A stretch of 64,000 nt of DNA from Nageia nagi (Eukaryota; Pinophyta): positions 24,676,001 to 24,740,000 of the forward strand of contig JBITNC010000002.1 in NCBI GenBank assembly GCA_050084985.1, read 5' to 3'. Made by a program: the position numbers and the translations under genes. Of the stretch, positions 35,704-46,899 are shown piece by piece (position 1 is the first letter of the stretch; every line of letters starts with the position of its first letter). The notes beneath the pieces are model-generated. The model was not told where the DNA came from, made no database searches, and saw only the letters and a list, made by a program, of their open reading frames with translations.

Positions 35704-37156
35704 GAATTATCAACCGAAGATGAGGTTGATAATTTCAAAAAATATATAATGAGAAGCCTTGTTGTTTGATTATATTTTGCTACTTTTTTAGGATATAAAT
35801 TTTGACTCAATTTCTCAGATGAATCAAAATTTTAATTTATCAAATTATGATAAAATGTGTTTTCCTTTAACATTTGATATAGTTTTGAAAACAAATATGA
35901 ATATACTTCAAAAGTGACTATTTTCGGTATGATGATGTATTGAGCTTGTGTGACAATTGCATGACATTTCTGTTATGTCATTTTGCATGTCTAAGTGCAC
36001 CTATACCATATAAGTTTTCTTTAGTATATGAATTTTAATGGTGTTGTCCTTTGTCCCGACAATGGGGTTTCAAGATGATCTCCTATAACAAGGATACATT
36101 ACATTTTATCTTCTTTGATATTTGTAAATATTAATGATATTTTAATAAATATCATCAGAATCCTCTTTTTTTTTGATACGTTCTAAAAATGATATTGTAA
36201 TACATCAAAACTACACTTATGTCAATCTCCATACTATTGCTATTTATGGTAATTGCATGACAAGACTCTAGTTTGTCTTTGCATACCGAGGCAAGTATGT
36301 GATATTAAGCTTATTTGATGTATGCAATTTTGAGATAGTAATGTTGTATATCAAAACTTCACTTGTTTTTATCTACATAATGTGTGCTGTTTATAGCAAT
36401 TGCATGACAAGACTCTAGTTTGTCTGTGCATGCCGAAGCGAGTATGTGATAGGAAGCTTATTTTGTATATACAAGTCATCTTTCACTTTTCTTTGCTTTT
36501 GTCCTAGTAGAATGGGTTTCATGATGATCTTTTACATCCTGTGCTTGCTTTTCCATCTGAGCTCAAACTTAGTCTGATCTATTTTTCATATTTGACTTAG
36601 TCAAGGATTGTTGACAACCATAAAGTAATCGTCATCGATTGGTATAGTAAAAATACTATCTTTATAATAGTATATTTTGCTAAAAATATCTTAGTTTCTT
36701 ATGTTTAGACATGTTTTGATGGCAATTTTAATTATTTTACCCTAGTAAGTTTACTCAGTACTAGTCCTTCATGTGCCGATGTGTTTGGCAGTCATGTGAC
36801 ATTGGAGCGTTCTTCTAGGTGAAAAATAATGTAATTTATAATTTGTTCACTTTCATCTTAGTGAATGAAGCTTTTAATTTTGTCTATACATAAATAAATT
36901 TTAAAATATTTAAAGAAAATATACTTCATATTATGCATTTTCAGATGAGTGTGAAATCGTTGACGATCAGTAAGAAATCATTGACGATTAGTTTAACGAT
37001 CAGTTTGAAATCGTTGACAATCGCCGATGATCCCTGACATGAGGGTTTTAAAAGAAAATAGTTTTACTTTTTAATTTTTACTTTTCATTTGCTTTTCCAC
37101 TTTTATCTTTTCTTACTTGTCATTTTCATCTCTTTACCAAATTTTTAGTAGATTAG
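35704..37156. repeat. Non-coding region upstream of the antisense gene, with three or four diverged repeats
   Basis: No ORF. A block of about 130-200 bp recurs near 35895-36110, 36200-36345 and 36346-36540, with a weaker copy near 36770. The second and third copies share CATGACAAGACTCTAGTTTG, followed by a GTATGTGAT box and AAGCTTAT. A cluster of ATCGTTGACGATC motifs lies at 36955-37030. The region would act as promoter and 5' leader for the PMD gene on the plus strand and as 3' region for the element. Confidence 0.6.
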
Positions 37157-39669
37157 ATGGTGCCACGCAAGAGGATTTCAAAGAAAGGGAAATCAATCTC
37201 TAAAGAGGTATTTTACCCATCCATTTCTTTGTTTTATTTTATGGTTTTTTTTTTTTAGGAACTAGGTTAATATTAATAGTTAAAAATGTTTATCTATGTT
37301 TTAACATGATGTAGGTTGTATTAGCATAGGGTTTTTATATTTGTTTGTATGTGTATTTTTAAACCCTAGCCAAGGGTTTGCACCTAAGCTTTAGTTTTTA
37401 TAGAGTCATTGGTGATTTTAACGATCTCCAATGATCTCCTCAGAATCGTCGTTGATTTGAAGATCGGCAACAATCTCTTAGAAGTCATTATCGATTGCTT
37501 AACATGATTGATGACGATCATAAAATAATTTTTTTTTTTTTTTATGCTTAGAATAATTAATCAACTTAACTATCATTGTTTTGGTATGTCATGTTTTTAA
37601 AAATATTATATACTAAATTTTTATGTCTATCTTTTTAGGTTTCAGAGGTTTTTACATCTAGGGGTCATTACCCTCAGATTCTCCATGACCTTAGTGGTCA
37701 AGTACCTAACACAGATCACACTTTTCTTTGTGATGTTGGTTTTGGAGCAGCCCCATATATGGGTCATATCCAAAAGGACCTCGCAGTTTTAGCTACACTT
37801 TTTGAGAGATGGGATCCAACGATTAATGCTTTCCATCTCCCTACTAGTCCTATCACTATTATAGTGGAGGACATTCATCACATTTTGAGACTTCCAGTTG
37901 AGGCATGGATATTGTTCTTCTATACACTAGAGAGGAGGCTCGACCATTGGTGAGCGAGCTTTTTGGGGAGGATGTAGTTGAGGAGTTGATGGTGTAGATT
38001 CAGGTAGGAGGCCTGATGTATTATCAATTTTGGCGAGGATTATCAAAGGAGGAGTGTCCTGCATATCTTTGCATTACTTATCTCATGGGATGTATCATGT
38101 GTTATGGTGCACCAGATGCTGGTGGTGGGAGATTTCCTTAGGCTCTGATGGGTGTACTCCATCAGATGATTACTTTGAGGATCACTTTTGCTTGGGCCCC
38201 TTCATTATTAGCCCTTATTTATAGGGAGCTTTATTTATTGGTATAGACTCCTAGAGCTGTGGTTGCTACAACACTTATTTTACAGGCTTGGGCATATGAG
38301 CATATTTATCCTTACCGACCTTTAGGATTACTTGATCCTACATATACCACTTGTAGATATACATCAGGTATTCAACGTTGGATCCATTTACTAGTTATTC
38401 CATGCAGGGATGGCGTTCAAAGAGACATTACTTTTTACAGGTAGCTCTTGAGTAGTTTGATACCTAGTCAGATTCAGTGGAGGATTGGTTTGCAGATTGT
38501 TGATTTTGTTGAGACTAGTTTCCATTTATATGGGACTAGATAGGCACTATTTTTATAGGGTCCTCGAGTATGTATCATAGAGTATTTTCATTTTGATTGG
38601 TTTCATCGATAGTTCAACCTTTCTTAGTACATTCCACCTCCACCCCTTTGATATCTTCATTTAGGGGATGATCCTGTATCAGGTGTTTCTTTATTGACTT
38701 ATTCACCTATGGTTCTTAGAGTTGGTGAGGATATCCTAGATGAGGATATGCTTGTGGATGATGTGGGGACTTCAGAGGCTTTTGCATCATGGTGGGACAT
38801 TGAGCTGGCAGAGTTTTTTGGGAGTGAGGTGACAAGTGAGCATCCTACTTAGAGAGCTCAGGTGGATACAGTTCCAGAGATAGTGACTGAGGAGCCTGCT
38901 GTTACTACTGGTGGAAATGATTTTACTATGGAGGATTTTGAGGGTTTTGATGCTAGGGGTGTAATTAGAGAGGTTCTAGAGACTAAGGAGGGTAGGTTTC
39001 AGCAGCCTAAGGTTCCTACTTAGACTACTTTTGAGCAAGGGGAGTCCAGTGGGAGTAGTACTACTTCTTATGAGGTTGAGATCGTAGAGCTTTAGTATGT
39101 GATTGAAGAGCTTCACACTCTTCAGGATGCTTCTACTTTGGAGTTAGCCAATTTGAGAGGAGATATTACTTCCATGAGGACTGAGATGACAGCTCTCAGA
39201 TGTTTAGACAATGCTCGCATGAGATATAGATCTGAGCGAGATACTCTTCATCGATCTCTGATGGATGCTACTGCTCATATTACTGAGTTATCTAGTGGGG
39301 TTGTAGATTCAAGTGTTGGTACTTCAATTCCTTCTATAGATGAGCATGCAGATCATGTTGAGAGAGCATGATTACTATCATAGGGCTATGGAGCTTTGGT
39401 TACCTAGTTTCCCAAGATATTCTTCAGATGGTCCTAGTTCACCACCTAGAACAGCACTAGGGTTTCCTCGTTCACCAATTTTAGGTGGCTTGGGTCATTT
39501 TGGGAGTTGAGGCTGACATGTAGCATCAGTTTCTCGATCTCAATCTACTACTAGGGGTGTATCTCATAGGGCATATGCTATAGGTTTGAGATCTGTTACT
39601 AGGGATGAGGGTTCTTCAGATCATCCTAGCGATCCTCATGATGATGTTGTATCTACTGGAGGACATTAA
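37157..39669 (+). pseudogene. Antisense plant mobile domain (PMD) gene, one intron, lightly broken
   Basis: Exon 1 (37157-37207) encodes 17 basic residues starting MVPRKRISKKGK. An intron (37208-37638) begins GTATTT and ends TTTTTAG. Exon 2 keeps the frame (VSEVFTSRGHYPQ) and then carries the PMD signature: LATLFERWDPTINAFHLPTS, then ITIIVEDIHHILRLPVE. A frameshift near 37900 moves into GLMYYQFWRGLSKEEC and LILQAWAYEHIYPYRPLGL, also PMD blocks. An acidic linker follows, then a coiled coil (39099-39371) and a tail ending at the stop 39667-39669. PMD proteins are plant-specific; some cellular members act in genome stability and silencing, and many copies ride on transposons. The gene runs opposite to gag-pol, between the extra sense ORF and the 3' LTR. 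About ten stops are present. Confidence 0.75.
37208..37638 (+). other. Intron of the antisense PMD gene
   Basis: GT...AG borders, T-rich 3' end and a preserved phase-0 reading frame across it. It holds a cluster of GATC/ATCGATT motifs at 37408-37515. The outer element's PMD copy has an intron at the same place. Confidence 0.65.
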
Positions 39670-41085
39670 TATTCTATTTTTGATGATATATATATAATGT
39701 ACCTTTTATTCTTTGTTATTATGGCTCACGTTGCTATGATGATTATGAGGTTATAGTTTCTTGATGTATTACTTAGATTATTTTATTGTTTGATGGATAA
39801 AATGATGATATGTTATGGTATTTCTATGATTCTTGATGCATGGTCTTACATTTTATGTATGCTTGAAATTATGATAAAATAACTTATGATGTCATGTTAT
39901 ATAGATTATAATAAACATAATTATCTTTTAATTACTTGATGATGAATAGATGTTGATGATAGATGTAACTTTCAGAATGTATTATGCATAGATATAATTG
40001 TGAACTATATGATGTATAATTTTGAGGATACTTTTTATAAATTTTAAATAATGATAAAATATATAACATATATCAACAAAATCAATTTGATGATGTTACT
40101 AATCTCAAAATTAATTTAATAATAAGTACAATTATAGTTGCCATAAATAATAAGTCTAATTTATAATTTTAATAAGTTAAGTTACTTTAAGTTATTGATA
40201 ACGTGGAATAACATAGTTGTTTGAATAACTGATTGGTTATAAATTGTAGATAATTAACCTATTAATTAATTCAATAATTAATAACATATTTTCTGAATAT
40301 TTTTGCAGAATCAGATGCATCATTTTTTGCACATGGAAATTTTACAATAAAACACTCCACACAACAAACTATACATGAATATCAACTATATCTTGGTTTA
40401 TTGTATTTTTTACAGAATCAGAGCTCATCATCTTCCACACTTGGCAATTTTCTTATAATAAACCACTTAACATAATAAACTAATTATTTATGGATATTTA
40501 TGAACATTAACTTTATCTTGGTTAGGAGAACAATAAATAATTATCCTTATCCTTTCCAAAGAAAAGCAATTTTTAATAATGTTCAAAGGTAATGGATAAT
40601 AGTAAAAATGGCTTGACATGACACACTAGTGACTTATGGGTGTATATGAACATTAACTTTATCCTAGTTAGGGGAACAATAAATAATCATTCTTATCCTT
40701 TCTAAAGAAAAGCAATTTTAATAATGTTCAAAGGTGATGCTATTATCAAGAGGAATGGGTTTAACAAAATGACACAAATGATTTTAAATACAAACAAAAT
40801 ACAAATTATGATAAAAGATTAAGTGATTTTAGATTAATGACCAAGTTATTATAACATTTACCTTATCTTTCTTTATCTTAAGATTTAACAACCTAAGATG
40901 ATATCAAATAATATTGTTATATGTTGATAAGAAAATCTATAAACTCCAGTGTGTGCAATGAGATTCATTTCCCTTCTTAGATCATTTGAGATGAAATATC
41001 TTAGAGACATTAATAAGCTAGTTTATACATATGAAACGTATAGAGGTCCATAGGAAAGAAGGTCGCTAACCAAAATGGACATATC
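39670..41085. other. Convergent 3' region, no gene
   Basis: Non-coding AT-rich DNA downstream of the PMD gene. Near 40340-40740 two similar segments occur (AACATTAACTTTATC..., with GGAACAATAAATAAT..., at about 40503 and 40648). Confidence 0.5.
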
Positions 41086-41273
41086 GCCACTTGTAAGGTA
41101 TGCCCCATTACCAGACAGGCATCCATAGCCCTGATGAGGATTAACCCCTCGATCCTGCTACAACCTTGCTCTACTGCCAGTCAAGCGTCCATAGCCCCAG
41201 TAGAGGATATTGTAATCACCCAAGAATCATTATAGTAAATTTTTTTTTTTTTACTATCAAATGATTCTTGGGT
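41086..41273. other. Conserved block of three stem-loops between the convergent extra genes
   Basis: Less AT-rich than its surroundings. Stem 1: CCCCATTA (41103-41110) with TGATGAGG (41132-41139), one mismatch and one G-T pair. Stem 2: CTCTACTG (41169-41176) with CAGTAGAG (41198-41205), perfect. Both loops contain TCCATAGCCC. Stem 3: ACCCAAGAATCAT (41218-41230) with ATGATTCTTGGGT (41261-41273), around inner arms and a poly-T loop. The outer element has the same arrangement of stems 1 and 2 at 58018-58119. Whether RNA or DNA matters is unknown. Confidence 0.6.
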
Positions 41274-41666
41274 TCGAGATGGAGCAAATAATAGGATAGA
41301 CACATAATTTTCACTCTTAATATCTCTTAGAATGATTTTATTCAAATTCTCTTCGAATTTTTTAATGTCGTAATTGTTTGGAGTTTATGGATTTTCCTTC
41401 AAAACACAAACTTTATGTTTTTCTATCATCTATGGTATATTATTTCTTTATGAAAGAAAAGACAAAGTGAATGTAGTGATAACAAGGAGATATTCTAAAA
41501 TGACCTTTTCACACATTACACACTTACTGAATAACCACTTTTACAATGACATGCAACATATATTTACATCATACAAGGGCAGGGCACCCAATTGCCAAGT
41601 GACCTCTAGATGTTTCCATCTAGGTATATTTTATAATTTTATAGTTTTTATGTGTTTTATAATTTT

Positions 41667-42905
41667 TCAATTTTTTAGGATTTTATCATTTTTTCTAAGG
41701 AATCTATTCATGACGCGTTCAAATCGAGTTTGAACTGCATCAAGATTAAATGAACAATGTGTTGAACTAAACAAAAAACTAAAATCTAATACCACTTGAT
41801 TATGATAAATTACTGGAACATAATAATCTAAGTGTTCGAATGTCACAATTTTTGTGATAGAGATGATTCATTCTCGATGTTTTAAAGTCAGGTTGTGAGT
41901 ACAATCAACTATTATTTTGGGCTTTTTTATAGGCCATAGAAGATAGAAATATATCATTAAATCATATTCTGAGTTAGGAGAACACCATAACTCAAATGTG
42001 TTGATACAAACAATAACTTGATATCCATTTACTTTAATATCCTAACTGTAAGATTCGTGTGTATCATAGAATATCAAGGCCAATTTTTGTTGTATTTCTA
42101 TAGGCATGGAAAAGACATTTGAATACAAAGGAGTAGGAACGTTACGAATAACTTTCATAAAAAGGTCTTTTTCATACCTACTTTTGAACCTCAAAAGATA
42201 ACTTCCATTATTTCATACTATACATTCTTTTGACAGTTTTTTGATAATATCATTTCTAACCCTTATTTGATTCATCGTTGTAAGTTCGACAATACGACAA
42301 GCTTGCTTTTGCTCCAACTTTCGTTTCCAAATTATGTGTTGCATTTGCATGCAAGAAAATTTGTGAATTTGCCTATATTATTGTTGTGACATTCTAGGAG
42401 GAAAAGCCACAAAAGTATTTGAAAAATCATAAATCACCCTTTTATGAGGTAAATAATGTAAAATTTCATCCATCCATTCTAGGCTTTTAGTTAATTGTTT
42501 AACGTATTTTAGCCTAGCTAAAAGGAGTGAATACTCAGTTAATTGGCAATTTATAACGATTCTCGGTATTCCATAAGGCCATTGTAGGTAGAAAATCGTT
42601 ATTTCCTATGATATTCTTTCCATATGGATGAAATAGATTTGCGGATCTAAAATAATGCTTACTTCGTATCTACAAAAGGTGACTTCCCAATCATTATTTC
42701 TACCACAAAACATATGATATGTTCTTTCATATTGTTCATCAATAGTCAATTGTAAATAATTTAAGAGATTAAGATCAAATCCATGTTTTAAATATGTCAA
42801 TGCCAAATCACCTAGATATCTTGGTGGTGGAAATCGTACTTGTGGTGGCATTATGCTACCTTTAGCAGATTCCTTTGCCAGATTCATCCTTTCTATTTTA
42901 ATCAT
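41667..42905 (-). pseudogene. Extra sense ORF: protein of two WP repeats, function unknown
   Basis: Starting at the ATG at 42905-42903, one frame runs 413 codons to the stop at 41667-41669 with five in-frame stops and no frameshift. The protein has two copies of one domain. Repeat A (about 42790-42390): NNDWEVTFCRYEVSIIL, EITIFYLQWPYGIPRIVINC, HKRVIYDFSNTF. Repeat B (about 42105-41755): IEIQQKLALIFYD, DIKVNGYQVIVCI (preceded by a stop where Trp is expected), MIYFYLLWPIKKPKIIVDC, NQVVLDFSFLF. Shared marks are W-[ED]-[VI], Y-L-x-W-P-x(3)-P-[RK]-I-[VI]-[VI]-[ND]-C, and [VI]-x-D-F-S-x(2)-F. No signal peptide, transmembrane segment or known motif is visible. It starts about 100 bp after the pol stop. 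The outer element encodes a homologue. I do not recognise the family. Confidence 0.65.
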
Positions 42906-43007
42906 TAACACTTGACAAATATCAATAATTTTATTTATTTATTATTTCAACAATAAAATAAAATGAAATAAAACTAATGTACACATTTTTTTTTATGTAT
43001 AGAAGGG

Positions 43008-44270
43008 TCAAAGATGCATGATATTTATAGGTTCACGCTCTTCATTTCCTTCTAAGTCTGATAAATGATAAGTTCCTTTATCGAATTTTTTCTTAATGAT
43101 ATATGGTCCTAACCAATTTGGAGCAAACTTATCTCTAAGCTATCATTCTATTCGTGAAGTTTGTTGATTTTCTTTTAAAACCAAGTCACCTATTTTGAAC
43201 TCACGAATTAGAGCCCTTTTATCAAAAGCTCATTTTATCCTCTCTTGATAAACATGCATATGATCTAAAGCATTAATACATTTTTCATCTAACAATAATA
43301 ACTAATCTAAATGAGTCTGTCTTGCTTCTTCATCAGAATTTTGCTCATTTAGACTTACTCTAAGAGATGGTATTTCAAGTTCTATGGGTAGGATGGCTTC
43401 TGTTCCGTATACTAAAGAGATTGGTGTTGCCCCAATAGGAGTGCGTACATTGGTACGATAAGCCCATAAGGCTTTTGGTATTTGAATATGCCAATCTTTA
43501 TGAGAATCATTTATTATTTTTGCTAAAATGTTCCAAATAGTTTTATTAGTAGCCTCTGCCTGTCCATTGCCTTGTGGATAATATGGAGTAGAAAAACTTT
43601 GTTTAATTTTATATTTATCACATATTTGTTTTACATCCTTATTTTTAAAATTTTTTCCATTATCCATAATTAATTGGTTGGGTACACCAAATATACATAT
43701 AATATAATTTTCTATAAAATTCGTGATTTGTGAACCAATGGTGGAAGTCATGGGAATAGCCTCTACCCATTTAGTAAAATATTCAGTTGCTGTAATTATG
43801 AACTTGTGTCCACCAGAAGATGTAGGTGTAATTTATCCTATTAAATCTAATGCCCATTTAGAGAATAACCAAAGTGATTGTATAGGATGTAGTTCTTGAG
43901 ATGGTTGTGAAAATAAATGAGCATATTGTTGCCATTTAAAACATTTTTTAACATATTCACAACAATCTTTTTCCATAGCTGGCTAATAATACCCCATTCG
44001 TATTAATCGTTTTACAATTGCAACACCATTAATATGTCCTCCATATGTTCCATCATGGGCAGAGGATATAGCCCTTTTAACATAATTCCATTCAAGACAT
44101 CTGAGTAAAATACCATTAAAATTTCATTGATGCAAGATATCCCCTATCAAACAATATTTAGTTGCTTTAATTTTAAAAGCTCGTCGTGATGATTTATTAA
44201 TGTTTGCAGGAAGAGTTCCAAATTTTAAAAAATCTATCAGTTCTTTGTACCAATTATCTTTATTAGTTAC
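43008..44270 (-). pseudogene. Integrase of the inner Tat element
   Basis: HHCC finger near 44070-43920: both His are present (AHDGTYGGH), but the final Cys pair reads KKCFKW, so one Cys is Trp. The catalytic core is in the pol frame. The first Asp is in WALDLIG; the open piece 43302-43751 holds the second Asp at residue 30 (LIMDNG) and Glu at residue 66 (NGQAEATNK), giving a D-35-E spacing. The C-terminal domain contains KFAPNWLGPYIIKK and ends at the stop 43008-43010. Six or more stops break the gene, most at Gln or Trp codons. Confidence 0.85.
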
Positions 44271-44379
44271 GTCAATATTTATTACACTTTTTTCTTCATC
44301 TTTCTATTGTAATGATGATTTAGATAATTGAATTATTTCCACTTAAATAGAGGATTTTTTAGGATCTTCTGGGATAAGA

Positions 44380-44852
44380 GATCCAATAGAAGCCATAGCA
44401 TCTGCAAATCTATTAGATGATCTTGGTGCTACTTCTATACTAAATTGGTCAAATTTTTTAAATAATTTCTCAATTAATACTTTATACTTTTGAAGTAAAG
44501 GCTCTTTACATTGATAAATTCCTTATACTTGATTGACGATGAGTAAAGAATCTCTAATAATCTTAATTCTTTTAAGTTTTAATTTAATAGCAGTTCTTAA
44601 TGCTAATATCAAAGCTTCATATTCTACATTATTATTAGTACAAGGAAATTTTAGTTTAAATGAATATGGTATAGGGATACCTTGCAGTGTTATAAATACA
44701 ACACCTGCTCTACCACCTTGTTCACACCGAGAACCATCAAAGTGTATTTTCATATCCCAATCATCTTCAGGTTCTATAGGTATTTCAATTTCATCTAATT
44801 GAAACACTCCATCATCAGGTAATTCAATGACAAGGGGTTTATTTTCTTGCAA
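44380..44852 (-). pseudogene. Second RNase H of the inner Tat element
   Basis: The open piece (44523-44852) has catalytic Asp at residue 39 (HFDGSRCEQ), Glu at 77/79 (VEYEAL) and Asp at 101 (RDSLLIVNQV). After one stop the domain continues through NRFADAMASIGSL. The active-site residues are intact, in contrast to the first RNase H. Its place between RNase H and integrase is the Tat hallmark. Confidence 0.85.
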
Positions 44853-46046
44853 TGGAGCATCAACGAGATAGTTAGAAATTACTTATCCTTTTATCAACTT
44901 TTGTCCAATAAAATGTAAATCAAATTCAGTTAAGTGCATTATCCACTTTGCAGTCCTTGAATTTTGATATGTTTTATTCATCATATATTTCAACGGATCC
45001 ATTTTAGAGATAACATATGTTGTATGATTAAGCATATAATGTCAAAGTTTTTTAGTAGCAAAAATGATAGCAAGACATAATTTTTCTAAATATATATACT
45101 TAATCTCGTAGCTCACTAGGGTTCTACTCAGATAATATATAGCTTGCTCTTTATTGTGTTCATTCTTTTGAGCAAGCATTGTTCCTAAAGCATTTTCAAT
45201 AGCAGAGATATATAAAAAAAAGGGTACATCTTTTCTTGGTGGACTTAAGACAGGAGGCGATAATAAATACCTTTTAATTTCATCGAATGCATCTTGTTGC
45301 TCTTTGCCCCAATAATATTCTACTCCCTTTTTTAATAATTTTGTCAATGGTTTACATTTATTAGAAAGTTGAGCTATAAACCTTCTAATGGATTGTAATT
45401 TACCCTGTAAACTTTGTAATTGTTTTAGATTTGCAAGAGGTGGCATGTCTACTACTGCCTTCACTTTACTAGGATCTATTTCAATTCCTCGTCGAGACAC
45501 AATAAATCCTAATAATTTTCCTGAAGTTACACCAAAAATACATTTTTTTGGATTTAATCTTACTTTATGTTCTAATAATCTATCTAAGACTTTAATTAGA
45601 TCTTTTCCATGATCTAGTTGATATTTAGATCTAACCAACAAATCATCGACATAATCTTCTACTATGTTGTGCATATAATCATGGAATATATAATTCATAG
45701 CTCTTTGATAAGTCACCTCGACATTTTTCAATCCAAAAGGCATAACTTTATAACAAAAAGTACCCCAAGGAGTTATAAAAGCTATTTTATGTTGATCTTT
45801 AGTAGCTATTTTTATTTGATTATAACCAGAAAACCCATCCATTAATGATAACATATCATGTCCTACTGTCGAGTCTACCAAATTATCAATGCTAGGTAGA
45901 GGGAAATCATCTTTAGGACAAGCTTTGTTAAGATCATGAAAATCTGTGCATATTCTTATTTTTCCACTTGGTTTTTTCACAGGTACCATATTAGATATCC
46001 AATCTGAGTAATCTATAGGTTGTATAAATTTAGCTTCTAATAATTT
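44853..46046 (-). pseudogene. Reverse transcriptase and first RNase H of the inner Tat element
   Basis: 315 open codons at 45042-45989, in the same frame as the preceding piece (46047-46859) across one stop. Motifs: VPVKKPSGKIRICTDFHDLN, catalytic Asp at residue 51 (LMDGFSGYNQ), MPFGLKN, YVDD at residues 113-116, then LGFIVSRRGIEID. RNase H follows: PFFLYISAIENALGTMLAQ, YYLSRTLVSYE. The usual first RNase H Asp is absent, as in other Tat elements. GLKNVEVTYQRAM replaces the more common GLKNAGATYQRAM. The protein copies the RNA template into cDNA in cytoplasmic particles. Confidence 0.9.
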
Positions 46047-46859
46047 TTAGAGTTCTTCTTTTACCATTAATGCTATAGTAGGATGCATTTTACGTAATTT
46101 TTGTTTAATGGGTTTAGCATTAGGTTTTAATGCTAAATTATGTACTACTAATTTAGGATCTATTCCAGGCATGTCTGCATATGACCATGCAAATACCTTT
46201 TCTTGTTCTTTTAATAAGGTTATAATTTCTTCTTGTTCATTTTTTGTGAGGTTTTCTCCTAATTGAATAATTTTAAGATTTTGAGGATCATTACTAATAT
46301 TTATTTCTAAGACTTTTTCAGTAAGCATATGCGACCCTTCTTCTAATTGATTTGGTACTGGTATCCAACCATCGCCATTAACACTATATTCTTCATCGTA
46401 TTCTTGAGTTTGTTCATTCATGTATACTTGATTTTCATAGGAACCCAGTATGTGATCTACATTTTTGAATTCATGTACCGAAGGATTAGATGATATAAGA
46501 GAGAAATCAGCAATTATTTCATCTATAGAAGTATTGGCTATTATTTTAATTAAATTTTGATTTTCATTAACTTCATCTATTCGTTCATTATTTTGATCTT
46601 CAATATCATTCTCTTTTATTGTAACCATATTTACCAATGGTATATCTGAATATGAAATGATTGATGATTCGACATTTTTATTTATTTTTTCCTGTATATG
46701 TCTTGGTAAACACGGATGATTCCTGAGTGACTCAATATTATTAATAAAGAGCATTTCGACACCTTCTAAGACATCCATTTCACTTAATCGTTCTTCTCTT
46801 ATATCAATAATTTCTTGTACTATGGATTCTTTCTCTAAGATTTCTTCATTATAATCCAA
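46047..46859 (-). pseudogene. Protease-RT linker and RT N-terminus of the inner Tat element
   Basis: 270 open codons in the pol frame. The first 190 are acidic and repetitive (EEILEKESIVQEIIDIREER). The last 80 hold the RT entry region: EQEKVFAWSYADMPGID, then HNLALKPNAKPIKQKLRKM. A single stop at 46044-46046 separates it from RT. No ATG is needed or evident, since it is polyprotein sequence. Confidence 0.8.
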
Positions 46860-46899
46860 ATTCTCTTCTCCTAAATTTTCTAATTTAGCAAGATTTTCA

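Noticed and set aside
41130-41155. CTGATGAGG followed by a short stem, resembling a hammerhead ribozyme core
   Set aside because: The required GAAA after stem II is absent (GAT instead), the outer element has TTGATGAAG, and no cleavage stem is seen. The block is better described as two plain stem-loops.
41374-41733. 119-codon plus-strand ORF
   Set aside because: Overlaps the end of the WP-repeat ORF on the other strand, is Phe-rich low complexity, and has no counterpart in the outer element.
44533-45845. Plus-strand ORFs at 44533-44802, 45388-45612 and 45618-45845
   Set aside because: Antisense shadows of the well-supported RT and RNase H domains.
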